64,000 bases of DNA from Pseudomonas sp. CFBP13508 (GCF_005233515.1 NZ_QFZZ01000001.1:27319-91318), one strand, 5' to 3'; counted from the stretch's first letter, positions 7,485 through 16,409 are shown. Translations and numbers: made by a program. The notes: generated from the sequence alone by a model not told the origin.

Positions 7485-7502
7485 GATGTAACCGGTTACA
7501 TC
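7485..7502. promoter_or_regulatory. LacI-type operator
   Basis: GATGTAACCGGTTACATC is a perfect 18-bp palindrome with the central CpG expected of LacI/GalR-family operators. It lies between the dehydrogenase start (7446) and the divergent LacI gene (7626), so one site could repress the catabolic operon and perhaps the regulator itself. Confidence 0.85.
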
Positions 7503-7625
7503 ATGGGCGAAATCTAGGCTTGAATTAGCCGAGTGTCAAATGCCAGCGGATGATCGACAGCGTTTCGATCGCTCGTCGCCTGCGGTAAGCTCCGCGCCTG
7601 ATCGGCATGAATCAACGAGGTGTTT

Positions 7626-8639
7626 TTGTCCAATATTCGCGAAGTGGCTCGGCTGGCCGGGGTTTCCGTGGCGACGGTTTCGAGGACTTTGAAATCGCCC
7701 GAGCGCGTGCTCGCGCCAACCCGTGAGCGCGTCATGGCGGCCGTGGAGCAGGCCGGCTATCGGCCGAACCTGATGGCCGTGCAGTTTCGTTCGCGGCGCA
7801 CCGGCAATCTGGTGATTCTGGTGCCGACCATCGCCAATACCTTCTTCGCCCGCGTCATCAGCGGCGCGCAGCAAGCGGCGCAGGCGGCCGGTTATCGCCT
7901 GCTGCTGTGCGACACCCAGGGCCGGGAAGAACTGGAGCGACAATTCGCCGAGCTGGTGTACGCCTATCAGGCCGACGGGGTGATCCAGTTGCGTGCTTAC
8001 GATCCGTTCGAAAATGCCCCGGCCGATGCCGATGTGCCGCCGATCGTCAACGCCTGCGAAGTGCTCAAGGCCGGGCGTTATCCAACCATCAGTCTCGACA
8101 ACGTCGCCGCCGCCAAAGCCATGACCGAACACCTGATCGGATTGGGACACCGACGCATCGGCCTGATCAAAGGCTCGAAAAACAGCCCGCTGACCCGTGA
8201 TCGACTGGCAGGCTACGAAGCCGCATTGCGCGAGGCCGGGATTGCCCTCGATGAAGCGCTGATCTGCCATGGCAATTTCAGCCTCGAGGCCGGTTATGCA
8301 GGCGCGCAAAAGATGCTCGGCTTGGCCGAGCGGCCGAGCGCGCTATTCTGCGAAAACGATGAAATGGCCATTGGTGCGCTCAAGCGCATCCGGCAGGCCG
8401 GGCTGCGTGTGCCCGAGGATATTTCGCTGGTGGGTTTCGATGACATTCCGATGGCTGCGTACTGCGATCCGCCGCTGACCACCATCTCGCAACCGGCCGA
8501 GGCCTTCGGGGCCAAGGCGGTCGAGATGCTGATTGCCCTGATCGAAAAACAGCCGCTGGCAGAGAAGCATGTCGTCCTGCCGTTCGAGCTGACGCCACGC
8601 AGCAGCACGGCCCGCATCGACAACTTGGGCAAGCGCTAA
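7626..8639 (+). CDS. LacI-family transcriptional repressor
   Basis: A 337-residue regulator. The helix-turn-helix NIREVARLAGVSVATVSRTL (2-21) and the hinge-helix region GYRPNLMAVQFRSRRTG (~45-60) are textbook LacI features. A periplasmic-binding-protein-like sugar sensor follows (LVILVPTIANTFFARVISG, then SLVGFDDIPMAAYCDPPLTTI). I place the start at TTG 7626, five nt after CGAGG (7616-7620). GTG 7620 is possible but overlaps that site. Divergent from the dehydrogenase/isomerase/permease operon with the 18-bp operator between them, it most likely represses that operon until the sugar-like substrate is present. Confidence 0.92.
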   Translation: MSNIREVARLAGVSVATVSRTLKSPERVLAPTRERVMAAVEQAGYRPNLMAVQFRSRRTGNLVILVPTIANTFFARVISGAQQAAQAAGYRLLLCDTQGREELERQFAELVYAYQADGVIQLRAYDPFENAPADADVPPIVNACEVLKAGRYPTISLDNVAAAKAMTEHLIGLGHRRIGLIKGSKNSPLTRDRLAGYEAALREAGIALDEALICHGNFSLEAGYAGAQKMLGLAERPSALFCENDEMAIGALKRIRQAGLRVPEDISLVGFDDIPMAAYCDPPLTTISQPAEAFGAKAVEMLIALIEKQPLAEKHVVLPFELTPRSSTARIDNLGKR

Positions 8640-8644
8640 CCGAA

Positions 8645-11026
8645 TCACGCCGCTGGCGGCTTCGCCAGCGCAATCCCCGCCGCACCCAACCGCTTCAACA
8701 CCTCAAACAACAAATCGCTCTTGGTCAGCCCGACAATCCTCGGGCTGCCCACATAGCCGGTGACCGTGAGGGTTATGCCGTCCGGCGACAATTTGCTGAA
8801 ACGCACGAACGGCGCTGGTTTATCGAGGATGGTTTCATTTTCGTGATAAGCATCGAGCAGCAGCTGTTTGACCTCTTCAGGGTCGATATCAAGCGGAAAC
8901 ACCAGCTCCAGGGATGCCACGCCCTGAGCACTGCCGCCGAGGGTAACGTTGCGCAGGTTCTGCGAGATCAGCTGCGAGTTGGGCACGATCACGATCGAGC
9001 GGTCGCTGAGCTGAATTTCCGTAGCACGCACGTTAATCCTGCGGATGTCGCCCTCGACGCCGCTGATGCTGATCAGGTCGCCGACTTTCACCGGGCGCTC
9101 GGTGAGCAGGATCAGGCCGGAGACGAAGTTCTTGACGATCTCCTGCAAGCCAAAGCCGATACCTACGGATAGCGCACTGACGATCCACGCCAGATTGGTC
9201 CACTGCACGCCCAACGACGACAGCGTCAGCAGAATCACAAAGGCGTAGCCGATATTGGAAAACAGCGTGCTCAGCGACGCACACATGCCCGGGTCCATGT
9301 CGGTCTTGGGCAGGAACTCGTTGTCGAGCCAGCGGCTCAATGCACGGATCAGCCAGATACCGATCAGCAGTGCCAGCAGCGCGTTGAGCAGATGCGCCGG
9401 GACGATATTCAGCTTGCGCAAACCGGCGCCGCCGAGGATCGACATGATGTTGGTGACCAGTTGGCCGAGGGTGGTGCCGATGCCGCCGACAAACAACGAA
9501 ATCAGCGCCATCAGCATCAGGCCGGCGCGGCTGACGCCGGACAACAGGATCGACGTCTGCTCGAGGCGCCGATCGCTGACGCCGAGCAATTGCTTGAGCG
9601 CCTGGCCGCTCGCGTGTTTCGGCGAAAACAGGTGCTCACAGGCGTCCTTGACCAGCTGAATCAGCAAGTAGAAGCCCGACAGCACGACATAGCCCCACAC
9701 CAATTCATAACTGATGAATCGCGCCAGCGAAACATAGCCGGCCAGCAGGGCGATGGCCGTCACCAACATCGAGAGACTGGCGACGCTGTAGATCAGCCCG
9801 GCGAACATGCTATTGGAAGCTGACGCGTCATTGGCCGCGATCAATGCCTTGCGCACTTTGCCCACACGCAGAAGCATCGTGCCGATGATCGCCAGCACCA
9901 CCATGGAAATCACGCCGCGCCCGGCCATCACGATGTGGCTGCTCATGCCTGTGGCATTGGCGACTTGCACCAGCGTCACCAACACCAGCAACGAGCAGGC
10001 GAGAATCCGCGGATAAGGCTTGAGGGCCAGCGCCACCGGATCGGCAATCGCCGGCAGGCGCCAGGACGGGTGCGCGGTGGAGAGCAATGCGCGGCTGAGG
10101 CCGGTGATCAGCACGCAGGCATAGACGACTTTCTCGAACTCTTCAGAGAAGGTTTCCAGCACCGGAGGCAGTGCGTCGTGGCGGGTGCAGGCGTAAAACA
10201 GCAGCTTCAGGGCGATGGCGGTAGTGACGAAAGTCGCGATGGCTGAGGCGAAGGCCAAGGCACTGCGGCGCAGTCGGCCCTCCGCCACGCGATGAATGCA
10301 GAACCAGGTCAGCCCGCGCTCAGCCAGACGTCGGCCGAAGGTCCAGATCAGCAGCGCCAACAACACCAGCACGCAGGTGTAGAAGCGCTCGCCCGGCGCC
10401 CAGACCGTCGCCCATACGTCAGCCACCTGCTCGACGAACAGTCGCAGGCGCTGGCGGTCGTCTTCGCTTGGATTGACCAGCGGTGCCCAGAAATACGGGC
10501 TCAATACGCTGCGGGTGCTAAGGGTCAGTTCGCTTTCCAGCAGGGTGCGGCGGATGCCGGCGATTTGCGTGATCAGGTCGGCGGCGTTCTGTTTCAGTGC
10601 GGCGAGGCTTTTCAGGGTGCCATCGACCTTGCTTTTCTGCTCCGCCAGCGCCGCCCGCTGCGCGACGATATCGGCTTGCTCGGCGGCCACCTCGGCGTTA
10701 GGCGCCGTGCCGAGCACGCCCAGTTGCACCGCCAGTTGCGCCTGTTGCGGCAACAGCGCTGCCGACAACCGATCGACATCGAGAATGAACGCCTGCACCC
10801 GATCCTGCGGGCCTTCGAGCTGGTTGTAATTGTTTGCCGCCGAAATCTGCTGCTTGAGCCCGTCCAGGCGTTGTTGCAGGGCTTGCAGATCGCTTTGCGA
10901 AATCACCGGCATTGGCGCTGCGCCGGAGTTTGCCGGCGCGCCAAGGTCCGCCGCCCACAGTGCAGCGCTGCCCGGCATCAGCAGTAGGAACAGAATGAAA
11001 AACAACGACTTGAATAAACAGCGCAT
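8645..11026 (-). CDS. MscS-type mechanosensitive channel with DUF3772 N-domain
   Basis: A 793-residue protein. A signal peptide (MRCLFKSLFFILFLLLMPGS) precedes a periplasmic coiled-coil region (~40-180, with QALQQRLDGLKQQISAANN), the DUF3772-like part. About ten membrane helices follow, then the MscS pore and beta domain (~580-700) with IVSALSVGIGFGLQEIVKNFVSG and RPVKVGDLISISGVEGDI. The product relieves osmotic downshock or membrane tension. The open frame reaches a TTG at 11107, but the ATG at 11026 gives a clean signal peptide. The gene is convergent with the LacI gene (5 bp apart) and stands alone. Confidence 0.9.
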   Translation of the reverse strand: MRCLFKSLFFILFLLLMPGSAALWAADLGAPANSGAAPMPVISQSDLQALQQRLDGLKQQISAANNYNQLEGPQDRVQAFILDVDRLSAALLPQQAQLAVQLGVLGTAPNAEVAAEQADIVAQRAALAEQKSKVDGTLKSLAALKQNAADLITQIAGIRRTLLESELTLSTRSVLSPYFWAPLVNPSEDDRQRLRLFVEQVADVWATVWAPGERFYTCVLVLLALLIWTFGRRLAERGLTWFCIHRVAEGRLRRSALAFASAIATFVTTAIALKLLFYACTRHDALPPVLETFSEEFEKVVYACVLITGLSRALLSTAHPSWRLPAIADPVALALKPYPRILACSLLVLVTLVQVANATGMSSHIVMAGRGVISMVVLAIIGTMLLRVGKVRKALIAANDASASNSMFAGLIYSVASLSMLVTAIALLAGYVSLARFISYELVWGYVVLSGFYLLIQLVKDACEHLFSPKHASGQALKQLLGVSDRRLEQTSILLSGVSRAGLMLMALISLFVGGIGTTLGQLVTNIMSILGGAGLRKLNIVPAHLLNALLALLIGIWLIRALSRWLDNEFLPKTDMDPGMCASLSTLFSNIGYAFVILLTLSSLGVQWTNLAWIVSALSVGIGFGLQEIVKNFVSGLILLTERPVKVGDLISISGVEGDIRRINVRATEIQLSDRSIVIVPNSQLISQNLRNVTLGGSAQGVASLELVFPLDIDPEEVKQLLLDAYHENETILDKPAPFVRFSKLSPDGITLTVTGYVGSPRIVGLTKSDLLFEVLKRLGAAGIALAKPPAA

Positions 11027-11191
11027 GGGGGCGGCGGGCTCGAGTGGATCACACAGTCTATGAGGGTAGGTGATCGCGCCGAACGGGGCGGAAAACTTTC
11101 TCTGCAAGAGGCGCTTACACGCTCATCAAATCCGGCGGAATGATCCGCGCGGCGAGCGGTCAACCGGCAATAACAGCTTTGAGAACATGCC

Positions 11192-11701
11192 ATGTCCATC
11201 GCCAAGGAAACGATTGAATACCTGCGCCATCATTCACTGACCATCACCACCGCCGAATCCTGCACGGCCGGGGAAATTGTCATGTTGCTGTCGGAAGTGC
11301 CCGGCAGCGGCGAGCTGATCGAGTGCGGCTATGTGGTCTATTCGCCGCAAGCCAAGCAGCGCCTGCTGCACGTCAGCCCGGCGACCATGGACACCTTCAA
11401 TCTGACCAGCGTGGAAGTGGCCAGTGAAATGGCCATCGGTGCGTTGCGCGACAGCACCGCCAACGTTGCCGTTGCCACCACCGGCATTCTCGGACCCGAT
11501 GATATGGACGGCATCAAGGCCGGCACGGTGTGTTTCGCCTGGGCGTTTCAGTTCGATGACCGACATTTTCTGTTCAGCACCCAACAATGGTTTGCCGGAT
11601 CGCGCAGTGAAGTGCAGACCCTCGCTTCTGAATTCGCCCTGCAGCAGTTGCCGGACTATCACCGTCGCGCCTTGCGCGGCGAAGGAGGGTGGCGCCGATG
11701 A
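11192..11701 (+). CDS. CinA-like nicotinamide-nucleotide amidohydrolase (single-domain)
   Basis: A 169-residue cytosolic protein consisting only of the CinA C-terminal domain. Signatures are TTAESCTAGEIVMLLSEVPGS (family consensus TAESCTGG), GYVVYSPQAKQ and ATTGILGPDDMDGIKAGTVCFA. In PncC this domain deamidates NMN to nicotinate mononucleotide in pyridine-nucleotide recycling. This divergent paralogue (CTAG instead of CTGG) is shorter in its second half, so enzymatic activity is not certain. The stop overlaps the next gene (ATGA), implying coupling with the membrane protein at 11698. Confidence 0.85.
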   Translation: MSIAKETIEYLRHHSLTITTAESCTAGEIVMLLSEVPGSGELIECGYVVYSPQAKQRLLHVSPATMDTFNLTSVEVASEMAIGALRDSTANVAVATTGILGPDDMDGIKAGTVCFAWAFQFDDRHFLFSTQQWFAGSRSEVQTLASEFALQQLPDYHRRALRGEGGWRR

Positions 11702-12216
11702 AGCCTGACCCCGACCATCCCGATCTGCAAAGCCGACAGTTCCCGGTGCAGGAGGACATGGCCTATCAGTTGAAGGTCTGGCGCTTCGAGCATATCGGAT
11801 GGTATCTGCTGGTGCTGTGCATGCTTCTGGGCCTGTTGGGGCTGTTTTCCCGTGGCGTGCTCAGTTCGCAGGACGCCCGCAGCGCCGATGGCAAAGTCCA
11901 GGTCGAATACGAGATGTTCCATCGCAACGGCTCGACCAACCCGCTGAAACTCAGCGTGCACACAGCGCCTGAAGCCACTGTCGAACTCGACATCGGTGGC
12001 GAGATGCTCGATGGCTTCAGCGTCGAAACCATGCAACCGGCCCCGGTGCGTATGCGCAGCTCAAAACAGGGCATGCGCTTGTGGTTGCAGGCGGATGCCC
12101 AGGGCCAGGCGACGCTCTATGTGACGCTGCGCGGTGACGGATTGGGCCTGTTTCGCAGCCATATCCGCGTGCCGGGCTCGAGCGAAGTGAAGCTTACTCA
12201 ATTCATTTATCCATAG
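11698..12216 (+). CDS. single-pass membrane protein of unknown function
   Basis: A 172-residue protein. Residues 1-30 are hydrophilic and cytosolic. Residues ~36-58 form one strong transmembrane helix (IGWYLLVLCMLLGLLGLFSRG). The remaining ~115 residues, predicted periplasmic, look like an all-beta domain (VEYEMFHRNGSTNPLKLSVH, TLYVTLRGDGLGLFRSHIRV). It overlaps the CinA-like gene by 4 bp and ends 7 bp before the DUF421 gene. GGAGG lies ~10 nt before the ATG. I do not recognise the family; tight linkage with the DUF421 partner suggests a joint envelope role. Confidence 0.75.
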   Translation: MKPDPDHPDLQSRQFPVQEDMAYQLKVWRFEHIGWYLLVLCMLLGLLGLFSRGVLSSQDARSADGKVQVEYEMFHRNGSTNPLKLSVHTAPEATVELDIGGEMLDGFSVETMQPAPVRMRSSKQGMRLWLQADAQGQATLYVTLRGDGLGLFRSHIRVPGSSEVKLTQFIYP

Positions 12217-12223
12217 GTGACCC

Positions 12224-12679
12224 ATGGACTCGGTGTTGCGCGCACTCGCGATGTATCTGGCACTGATGGTGCTGTTCAAAATTGCCGGCCGGCGTTCGCT
12301 GGCCGAGTTGACGACGTTTGATTTCGTCCTGCTGATGATCATCGGTGAGGCCACCCAGCAAGCGCTGCTCGGTGATGATTTTTCTCTGACCAATGCGTTT
12401 CTGGTGATCATTACGCTGATCGCTGTGGATGTCGGTTTTTCCCTGCTCAAACAACGTTCCAGTTGGGTGTCGCGGCTGATTGATGGCGAGCCGACGATCA
12501 TTGTCGAGAATGGCAAGCTGTTGCACCGACGCCTGCGCCATGCGCGGCTGGTCGAGGCGGATGTCATGGAGGCGGCGCGCTCCAGTCAGGGCATAGAAAC
12601 CATCGACCAGATCAAATTCGCAATCATCGAGCGCAACGGCAAGATTTCCGTGATCCGCCAGGATCCGGAAGGCGGCTGA
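12224..12679 (+). CDS. DUF421-family (YetF-like) membrane protein
   Basis: A 151-residue inner-membrane protein of the DUF421/YetF type. Three N-terminal helices contain KIAGRRSLAELTTFDFVLLMIIGE, where GRR...L..L...D is the family hallmark. A small soluble domain with DGEPTIIVENGKLLHRRLRHARL follows, matching the conserved pILI-x-x-G-k region. It starts 7 bp after the preceding membrane-protein gene and is clearly in the same operon. The biochemical function of the family is not established; Bacillus members act in the spore or envelope. Confidence 0.85.
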   Translation: MDSVLRALAMYLALMVLFKIAGRRSLAELTTFDFVLLMIIGEATQQALLGDDFSLTNAFLVIITLIAVDVGFSLLKQRSSWVSRLIDGEPTIIVENGKLLHRRLRHARLVEADVMEAARSSQGIETIDQIKFAIIERNGKISVIRQDPEGG

Positions 12680-12765
12680 ACCTTTGATGCCCCACGGCTG
12701 CAATTTTTTTGAACGCTGAAAAAGCCTCACAGCCCAATGCTTACAAGTCATCGGAGGATTGCGAA

Positions 12766-12993
12766 ATGAACGAGGCAGCGAGTTACTTCTCCATCGCCGT
12801 GGCAGTGATCATTCTGCTGGTCGACCTGTGGGCGATCGTCAGTGTGTTTCGCAGCAACAAAAGCGTCGGCGTCAAAGCCGCCTGGGCGATCGGTTTGATC
12901 GTGTTTCCGGTGCTCGGCCTGATCGTGTGGGGCATCGCCGGCCCGCGCGGCGTCAAGGAAGGGCCTTCGTCGCCGGAGCACAGTAAAGGTTAA
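12766..12993 (+). CDS. PLDc_N-domain small membrane protein
   Basis: A 75-residue protein with two helices: SIAVAVIILLVDLWAIVSVF, then a basic linker SNKSVGVKAAWAIGLIVFPVLG and a tail GIAGPRGVKE. This is the cardiolipin-synthase N-terminal (PLDc_N) fold, found here as a stand-alone protein without the phospholipase D catalytic part. The ATG at 12766 follows CGGAGG at a good distance. It lies between the DUF421 gene and the zinc alcohol dehydrogenase on the same strand, possibly part of a longer stress-type transcript (inference). Confidence 0.82.
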   Translation: MNEAASYFSIAVAVIILLVDLWAIVSVFRSNKSVGVKAAWAIGLIVFPVLGLIVWGIAGPRGVKEGPSSPEHSKG

Positions 12994-13033
12994 GAACCGA
13001 ATTTGCGCGCATCCGGAAAATGGGAGGTGAACG

Positions 13034-14203
13034 ATGAAAGCTGTTGTATTTCATGGCGTCGGGGACATCCGCCTGGACGATGTTCCCGAGCCAACCATTC
13101 AAGCGCCGACCGATGCCATTGTCAGGCTGACCGCGTCGGCCATTTGCGGCACCGATCTGCATTTCATTCGCGGCAGTGCGCCGGACATGCAGCCCGGCAC
13201 GATCCTTGGGCACGAGGGCGTGGGGATTGTCGAAGCGCTCGGCGAAGATGTGCGCAACCTCAAGGTTGGCGATCGCGTGCTCATTCCCTCGACCATTGCC
13301 TGCGGCAACTGCTCGTACTGCCGCGCCGGCTATTTCGCCCAGTGCGACGTGGCCAACCCCAACGGTAAAACCGCTGGCACGTCATTTTTTGGCGGGCCGA
13401 AAACCACCGGGCCGTTCGATGGCCTGCAAGCCGAGAAAGCGCGCATCCCTTTCGCCAACATCGGCCTGATCAAGCTGCCGGACGCCATCACCGACGATCA
13501 GGCGATTGCCATGTCGGATATCTTTCCCACTGCCTGGTTCGGCGCCGACATGGCACGGATCAAGGACGGCGACACGGTGGCGGTGTTCGGCTGCGGGCCG
13601 GTCGGGCTGTTTGCGATTATCAGCGCGAAGCTGATGGGCGCCGGCCGGGTGTTCGCCATCGATGGCCTGGAAGATCGCCTCGCTCGCGCGCAGGCTTTGG
13701 GTGCCGAGTGCATCAACTTCGAGAAGGAAGATCCAGTTGAAATCATTGCGCGCCTGACTGCGGAAATTGGCGTGGATCGGGTGATCGAGGCCGTGGGCAT
13801 CGACGCCAACCATTCCCATCACGGCCATCATCATCCTGCGCAGTGGCAACCGGGCGATGCGCCTTCGCAAGCGCTGGAGTGGGCGGTCAAGACCGTGGCC
13901 AAGGCCGGCACGATTTCCATCATCGGTGTCTATCCCGCCGGGTTCGACAGCTTCCCGATCGGTGAGGCAATGAACAAGAACGTGCGCATCAACATGGGCA
14001 ACTGTCATCACCGCAAATACATTCCCAAGCTGATCGAAATGACCCTCGCCGGGCGCGTCGACCCAGCGAAAGTGCTGACGCAGGACGAGCCTTTGACTGA
14101 CGCGATTTCGGCGTTCAAGGCGTTTGATCAACATCAATCCGGCTGGATCAAGGTCAAGCTGGAACCGGGTAGCGATACCACTGCTGACAGGAGATCGTCA
14201 TGA
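13034..14203 (+). CDS. zinc-dependent alcohol dehydrogenase (MDR family)
   Basis: A 389-residue cytosolic enzyme. Catalytic zinc ligands: Cys in ASAICGTDLHFIRG (~38) and the His-Glu of GTILGHEGVGIVEALG (~61). The structural zinc site is the four-Cys CGNCSYCRAGYFAQC (~91-105). The Rossmann core is VFGCGPVGLFAIISAK (~180). The overall layout resembles the glutathione-independent formaldehyde dehydrogenase-like branch. Unusual is a histidine-rich insert (HSHHGHHH, ~257-264) after the Rossmann fold. GGAGG lies upstream of the ATG. The stop overlaps the start of the lipoprotein gene by 4 bp. The substrate is not deducible. Confidence 0.9.
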   Translation: MKAVVFHGVGDIRLDDVPEPTIQAPTDAIVRLTASAICGTDLHFIRGSAPDMQPGTILGHEGVGIVEALGEDVRNLKVGDRVLIPSTIACGNCSYCRAGYFAQCDVANPNGKTAGTSFFGGPKTTGPFDGLQAEKARIPFANIGLIKLPDAITDDQAIAMSDIFPTAWFGADMARIKDGDTVAVFGCGPVGLFAIISAKLMGAGRVFAIDGLEDRLARAQALGAECINFEKEDPVEIIARLTAEIGVDRVIEAVGIDANHSHHGHHHPAQWQPGDAPSQALEWAVKTVAKAGTISIIGVYPAGFDSFPIGEAMNKNVRINMGNCHHRKYIPKLIEMTLAGRVDPAKVLTQDEPLTDAISAFKAFDQHQSGWIKVKLEPGSDTTADRRSS

Positions 14204-14346
14204 AAAAAATCTGCGTATGTCTGGGGTTCTGCTCAATGTTTCTGTTGAGCGGCTGCTTTGATTCCAACGATGCACCCAACAAGGACGGCGACAAAAGCAA
14301 GCCGTCGGTGCAGATGCAGACCGACAAGCCCGAGGAGGGCAAGTAA
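14200..14346 (+). CDS. small lipoprotein, 48 residues
   Basis: Begins MKKICVCLGFCSMFLLSGC, a lipoprotein signal peptide whose lipobox LLSGC places the lipidated Cys at residue 19. A hydrophilic tail rich in Lys, Asp, Glu and Pro ends PEEGK. The Asp after the Cys could favour inner-membrane retention by the usual +2 rule. AGGAGA lies upstream and the ATG overlaps the alcohol dehydrogenase stop (ATGA), so it is translationally coupled. I know no family for it. Function unknown. Confidence 0.75.
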   Translation: MKKICVCLGFCSMFLLSGCFDSNDAPNKDGDKSKPSVQMQTDKPEEGK

Positions 14347-14363
14347 CTGCTGGCAAGTAAACC

Positions 14364-14454
14364 CTGTGGGAGCGAGCCTGCTCGCGAAGGCGTCAGGTCA
14401 GACAATTCGCTGCTGACTGATGCTCCGTCTTCGCGAGCAGGCTCGCTCCCGCAC
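14364..14454. repeat. REP pair (REPIN)
   Basis: CTGTGGGAGCGAGCCTGCTC and its inverted counterpart flank a ~45-bp spacer. This is the standard Pseudomonas REP doublet, here in the gap between the lipoprotein gene and the convergent MFS gene. Confidence 0.92.
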
Positions 14455-14458
14455 TGGT

Positions 14459-15682
14459 TCAGTTCGAGTAGCGGTATTCCAGCCATGCCCAATAAAGTAA
14501 AGCCACAGCACTGATCCCGCCTCCGAGAAAACACACCGCCACCCAGCCAGATTGCGCATAGGTATACGTCGCCGCGATAGCGCCCAAACCACTGCCCACC
14601 GAGTAAAAGCACATATACGCACCGACCAGTCGACTCTGCGCATCGGGCCGTGCGGCGAAGATCAGGCTTTGATTGGTCACGTGCACTGCTTGCACGGCGA
14701 AGTCGAGCAAGATCACCCCGACGGCCATCGCCAGCAGCGAACTGTCGACAAATGCGATGGGCAGCCAGGACAGCGTCAGCAGCGCCAGGGCGATGCCGGT
14801 GGTGCGATTGCCCAAGCCGCGATCGGCCAGGCGCCCAGCCCGTGCGGCGGCGAGCGCGCCCGCCACTCCGGCCAGACCAAACAGGCCGATCTGCGTGTGG
14901 GACAACGACAGGGGCGGGGCGCTGAGCGGCAGCACCATCGAAGTCCACAACACACTGAAGGCGGCGAAAATCAGCAGGGCGAAGATGCCGCGGACGCGCA
15001 GTACCCGCTCAGTCAAAAACAATTCCATTACCGAGCGCAGCAGTCGCCAGTAGCTGCCTTGTGCGGGCGGTTTTGCCGAGGCGGGCAGGGTGCGCCATAA
15101 CAGCAGGGCCAAGCCGATCATCATGACTGCCGAGACAAAATACACGCCGCGCCAACCGGCCAGATCAGCCACTACGCCGGAAACGAAACGCGCCAGCAAA
15201 ATGCCCAGTACCACGCCACTGGTGACGGTGCCTACGGCGGCGCCGCGCTGCTGCGGGCGAGCAAGGCTGGCGGTGCAGGCGACCACCACTTGCACCACCA
15301 CCGCCAGCAATCCCACCAGCATCATGGCGCCGAGCAACACTCCCCAGCTCTCGGACAGGCCCACGGCGCATAGCGCCGTTGCAGACAACAGCAGTTGGCT
15401 GACGATGAGTTTCTTTCGATCGAGCAGATCACCCAGCGGCACAATTAACAGCAGCCCCACGGCATATCCGGCTTGCGTGGCCGTGACCACAACGCCGATT
15501 GCACCGGGTGAAACCCCGAGGCTGGCGGCCATCGATTCCAGCAATGGCTGCGCGAAGTAAACATTGGCCACCGCCATGGCGCAGGTGATCGCAAAGAGAA
15601 AAGTCTGCAAACGACTCAGCCCGGTCGTTGCGCTGTCAGCTGCGGCTTGCGCATTGACCAGGGTTTGCGTCTGGCAGGGCAT
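14459..15682 (-). CDS. MFS transporter (drug/metabolite efflux type)
   Basis: A 407-residue, 12-helix carrier starting MPCQTQTLVNAQ. Family features: ANVYFAQPLLESMAASLGV in helix 1, GDLLDRKKLIVSQLLLSAT (the MFS motif A loop) and the C-terminal NQSLIFAARPDAQSRLVGAY. These match the YbcL/YfhI-like branch of 12-TMS MFS exporters. The long frame opens at 15763, but the ATG at 15682 follows GAGGAAGCAAGG and is preferred. It is divergent from an HxlR-type regulator at 15790, which most likely controls it. Substrate unknown. Confidence 0.88.
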   Translation of the reverse strand: MPCQTQTLVNAQAAADSATTGLSRLQTFLFAITCAMAVANVYFAQPLLESMAASLGVSPGAIGVVVTATQAGYAVGLLLIVPLGDLLDRKKLIVSQLLLSATALCAVGLSESWGVLLGAMMLVGLLAVVVQVVVACTASLARPQQRGAAVGTVTSGVVLGILLARFVSGVVADLAGWRGVYFVSAVMMIGLALLLWRTLPASAKPPAQGSYWRLLRSVMELFLTERVLRVRGIFALLIFAAFSVLWTSMVLPLSAPPLSLSHTQIGLFGLAGVAGALAAARAGRLADRGLGNRTTGIALALLTLSWLPIAFVDSSLLAMAVGVILLDFAVQAVHVTNQSLIFAARPDAQSRLVGAYMCFYSVGSGLGAIAATYTYAQSGWVAVCFLGGGISAVALLYWAWLEYRYSN

Positions 15683-15789
15683 CCTTGCTTCCTCGTAGTG
15701 TGGTTTTGAATTGAAACCGATACGTTGATCTTTATTCATTCGGGTTGTTAAATGCAACCACATTCAATAACCGATCCATCAGGAACCAC

Positions 15790-16245
15790 ATGGCCCGACA
15801 ACAAACATTGGCGCAGAGCGAATGCCCGGTGGCCCGAACCCTCGAAGCCATTGGCGATCGCTGGGCCTTGATGATCATTCGCGACGCGTTCGATGACGTG
15901 CGCCGTTTCAGTGAATTCCAGAAGCGTCTGGGCCTGGCCAAGAACATCCTCACGGTCAAACTGAAAATGCTCGTCGAGTTGGGCGTGCTGGAGCTTCGGC
16001 CCGCGTCAGACGGCAGTGCCTACAAGGAATACGTGCTCACCGACATGGGCCGCGCGGTATTCCCCATCGTCGTCAGCCTGCGGCAGTGGGGCGAGCGCTT
16101 TCTGTTTGCGGAAGGCGAGGAGCACTCGATTCTGCTCGACAACGAACGGGCCGAGCCCGTTGAGACAATCGTCGTGCGCTCCCGGGCGGGCGCGGTGCTG
16201 GCCCCGGCGGACTGTCACCGAAAAGTGGTGACGCGCCGGCAATGA
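15790..16245 (+). CDS. HxlR-family winged-helix regulator
   Basis: A 151-residue protein with the HxlR hallmarks: CPVARTLEAIGDRWALMIIRDAF (Cys at ~11, DRW), then RRFSEFQKRLGLAKNILTVKLKML for the recognition helix and YVLTDMGRAVFPIVVSLRQWG. HxlR proteins are dimeric repressors or activators responding to reactive electrophiles or drugs; the N-terminal Cys could be the sensor (inference). Start at ATG 15790 after AGGAA. It is divergent from the MFS exporter, with a short imperfect inverted repeat (GGTTG...CAACC, 15746-15762) between them as a possible operator. Confidence 0.9.
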   Translation: MARQQTLAQSECPVARTLEAIGDRWALMIIRDAFDDVRRFSEFQKRLGLAKNILTVKLKMLVELGVLELRPASDGSAYKEYVLTDMGRAVFPIVVSLRQWGERFLFAEGEEHSILLDNERAEPVETIVVRSRAGAVLAPADCHRKVVTRRQ

Positions 16246-16409
16246 AGCCGGGCATTTAGCCGTGGCGTGTATTCACAGCCGCGCTATCTCCATGGCATGA
16301 AAAGTCGAGTCGGCAACCGCCGGGTTTTTGATCTAGGCTGTTTTCGATCCTCGATCAGCAGCGGTGCGCCGTTGCCATATTTCCAGCAACGCGACTACGG
16401 GAGTGCCTG

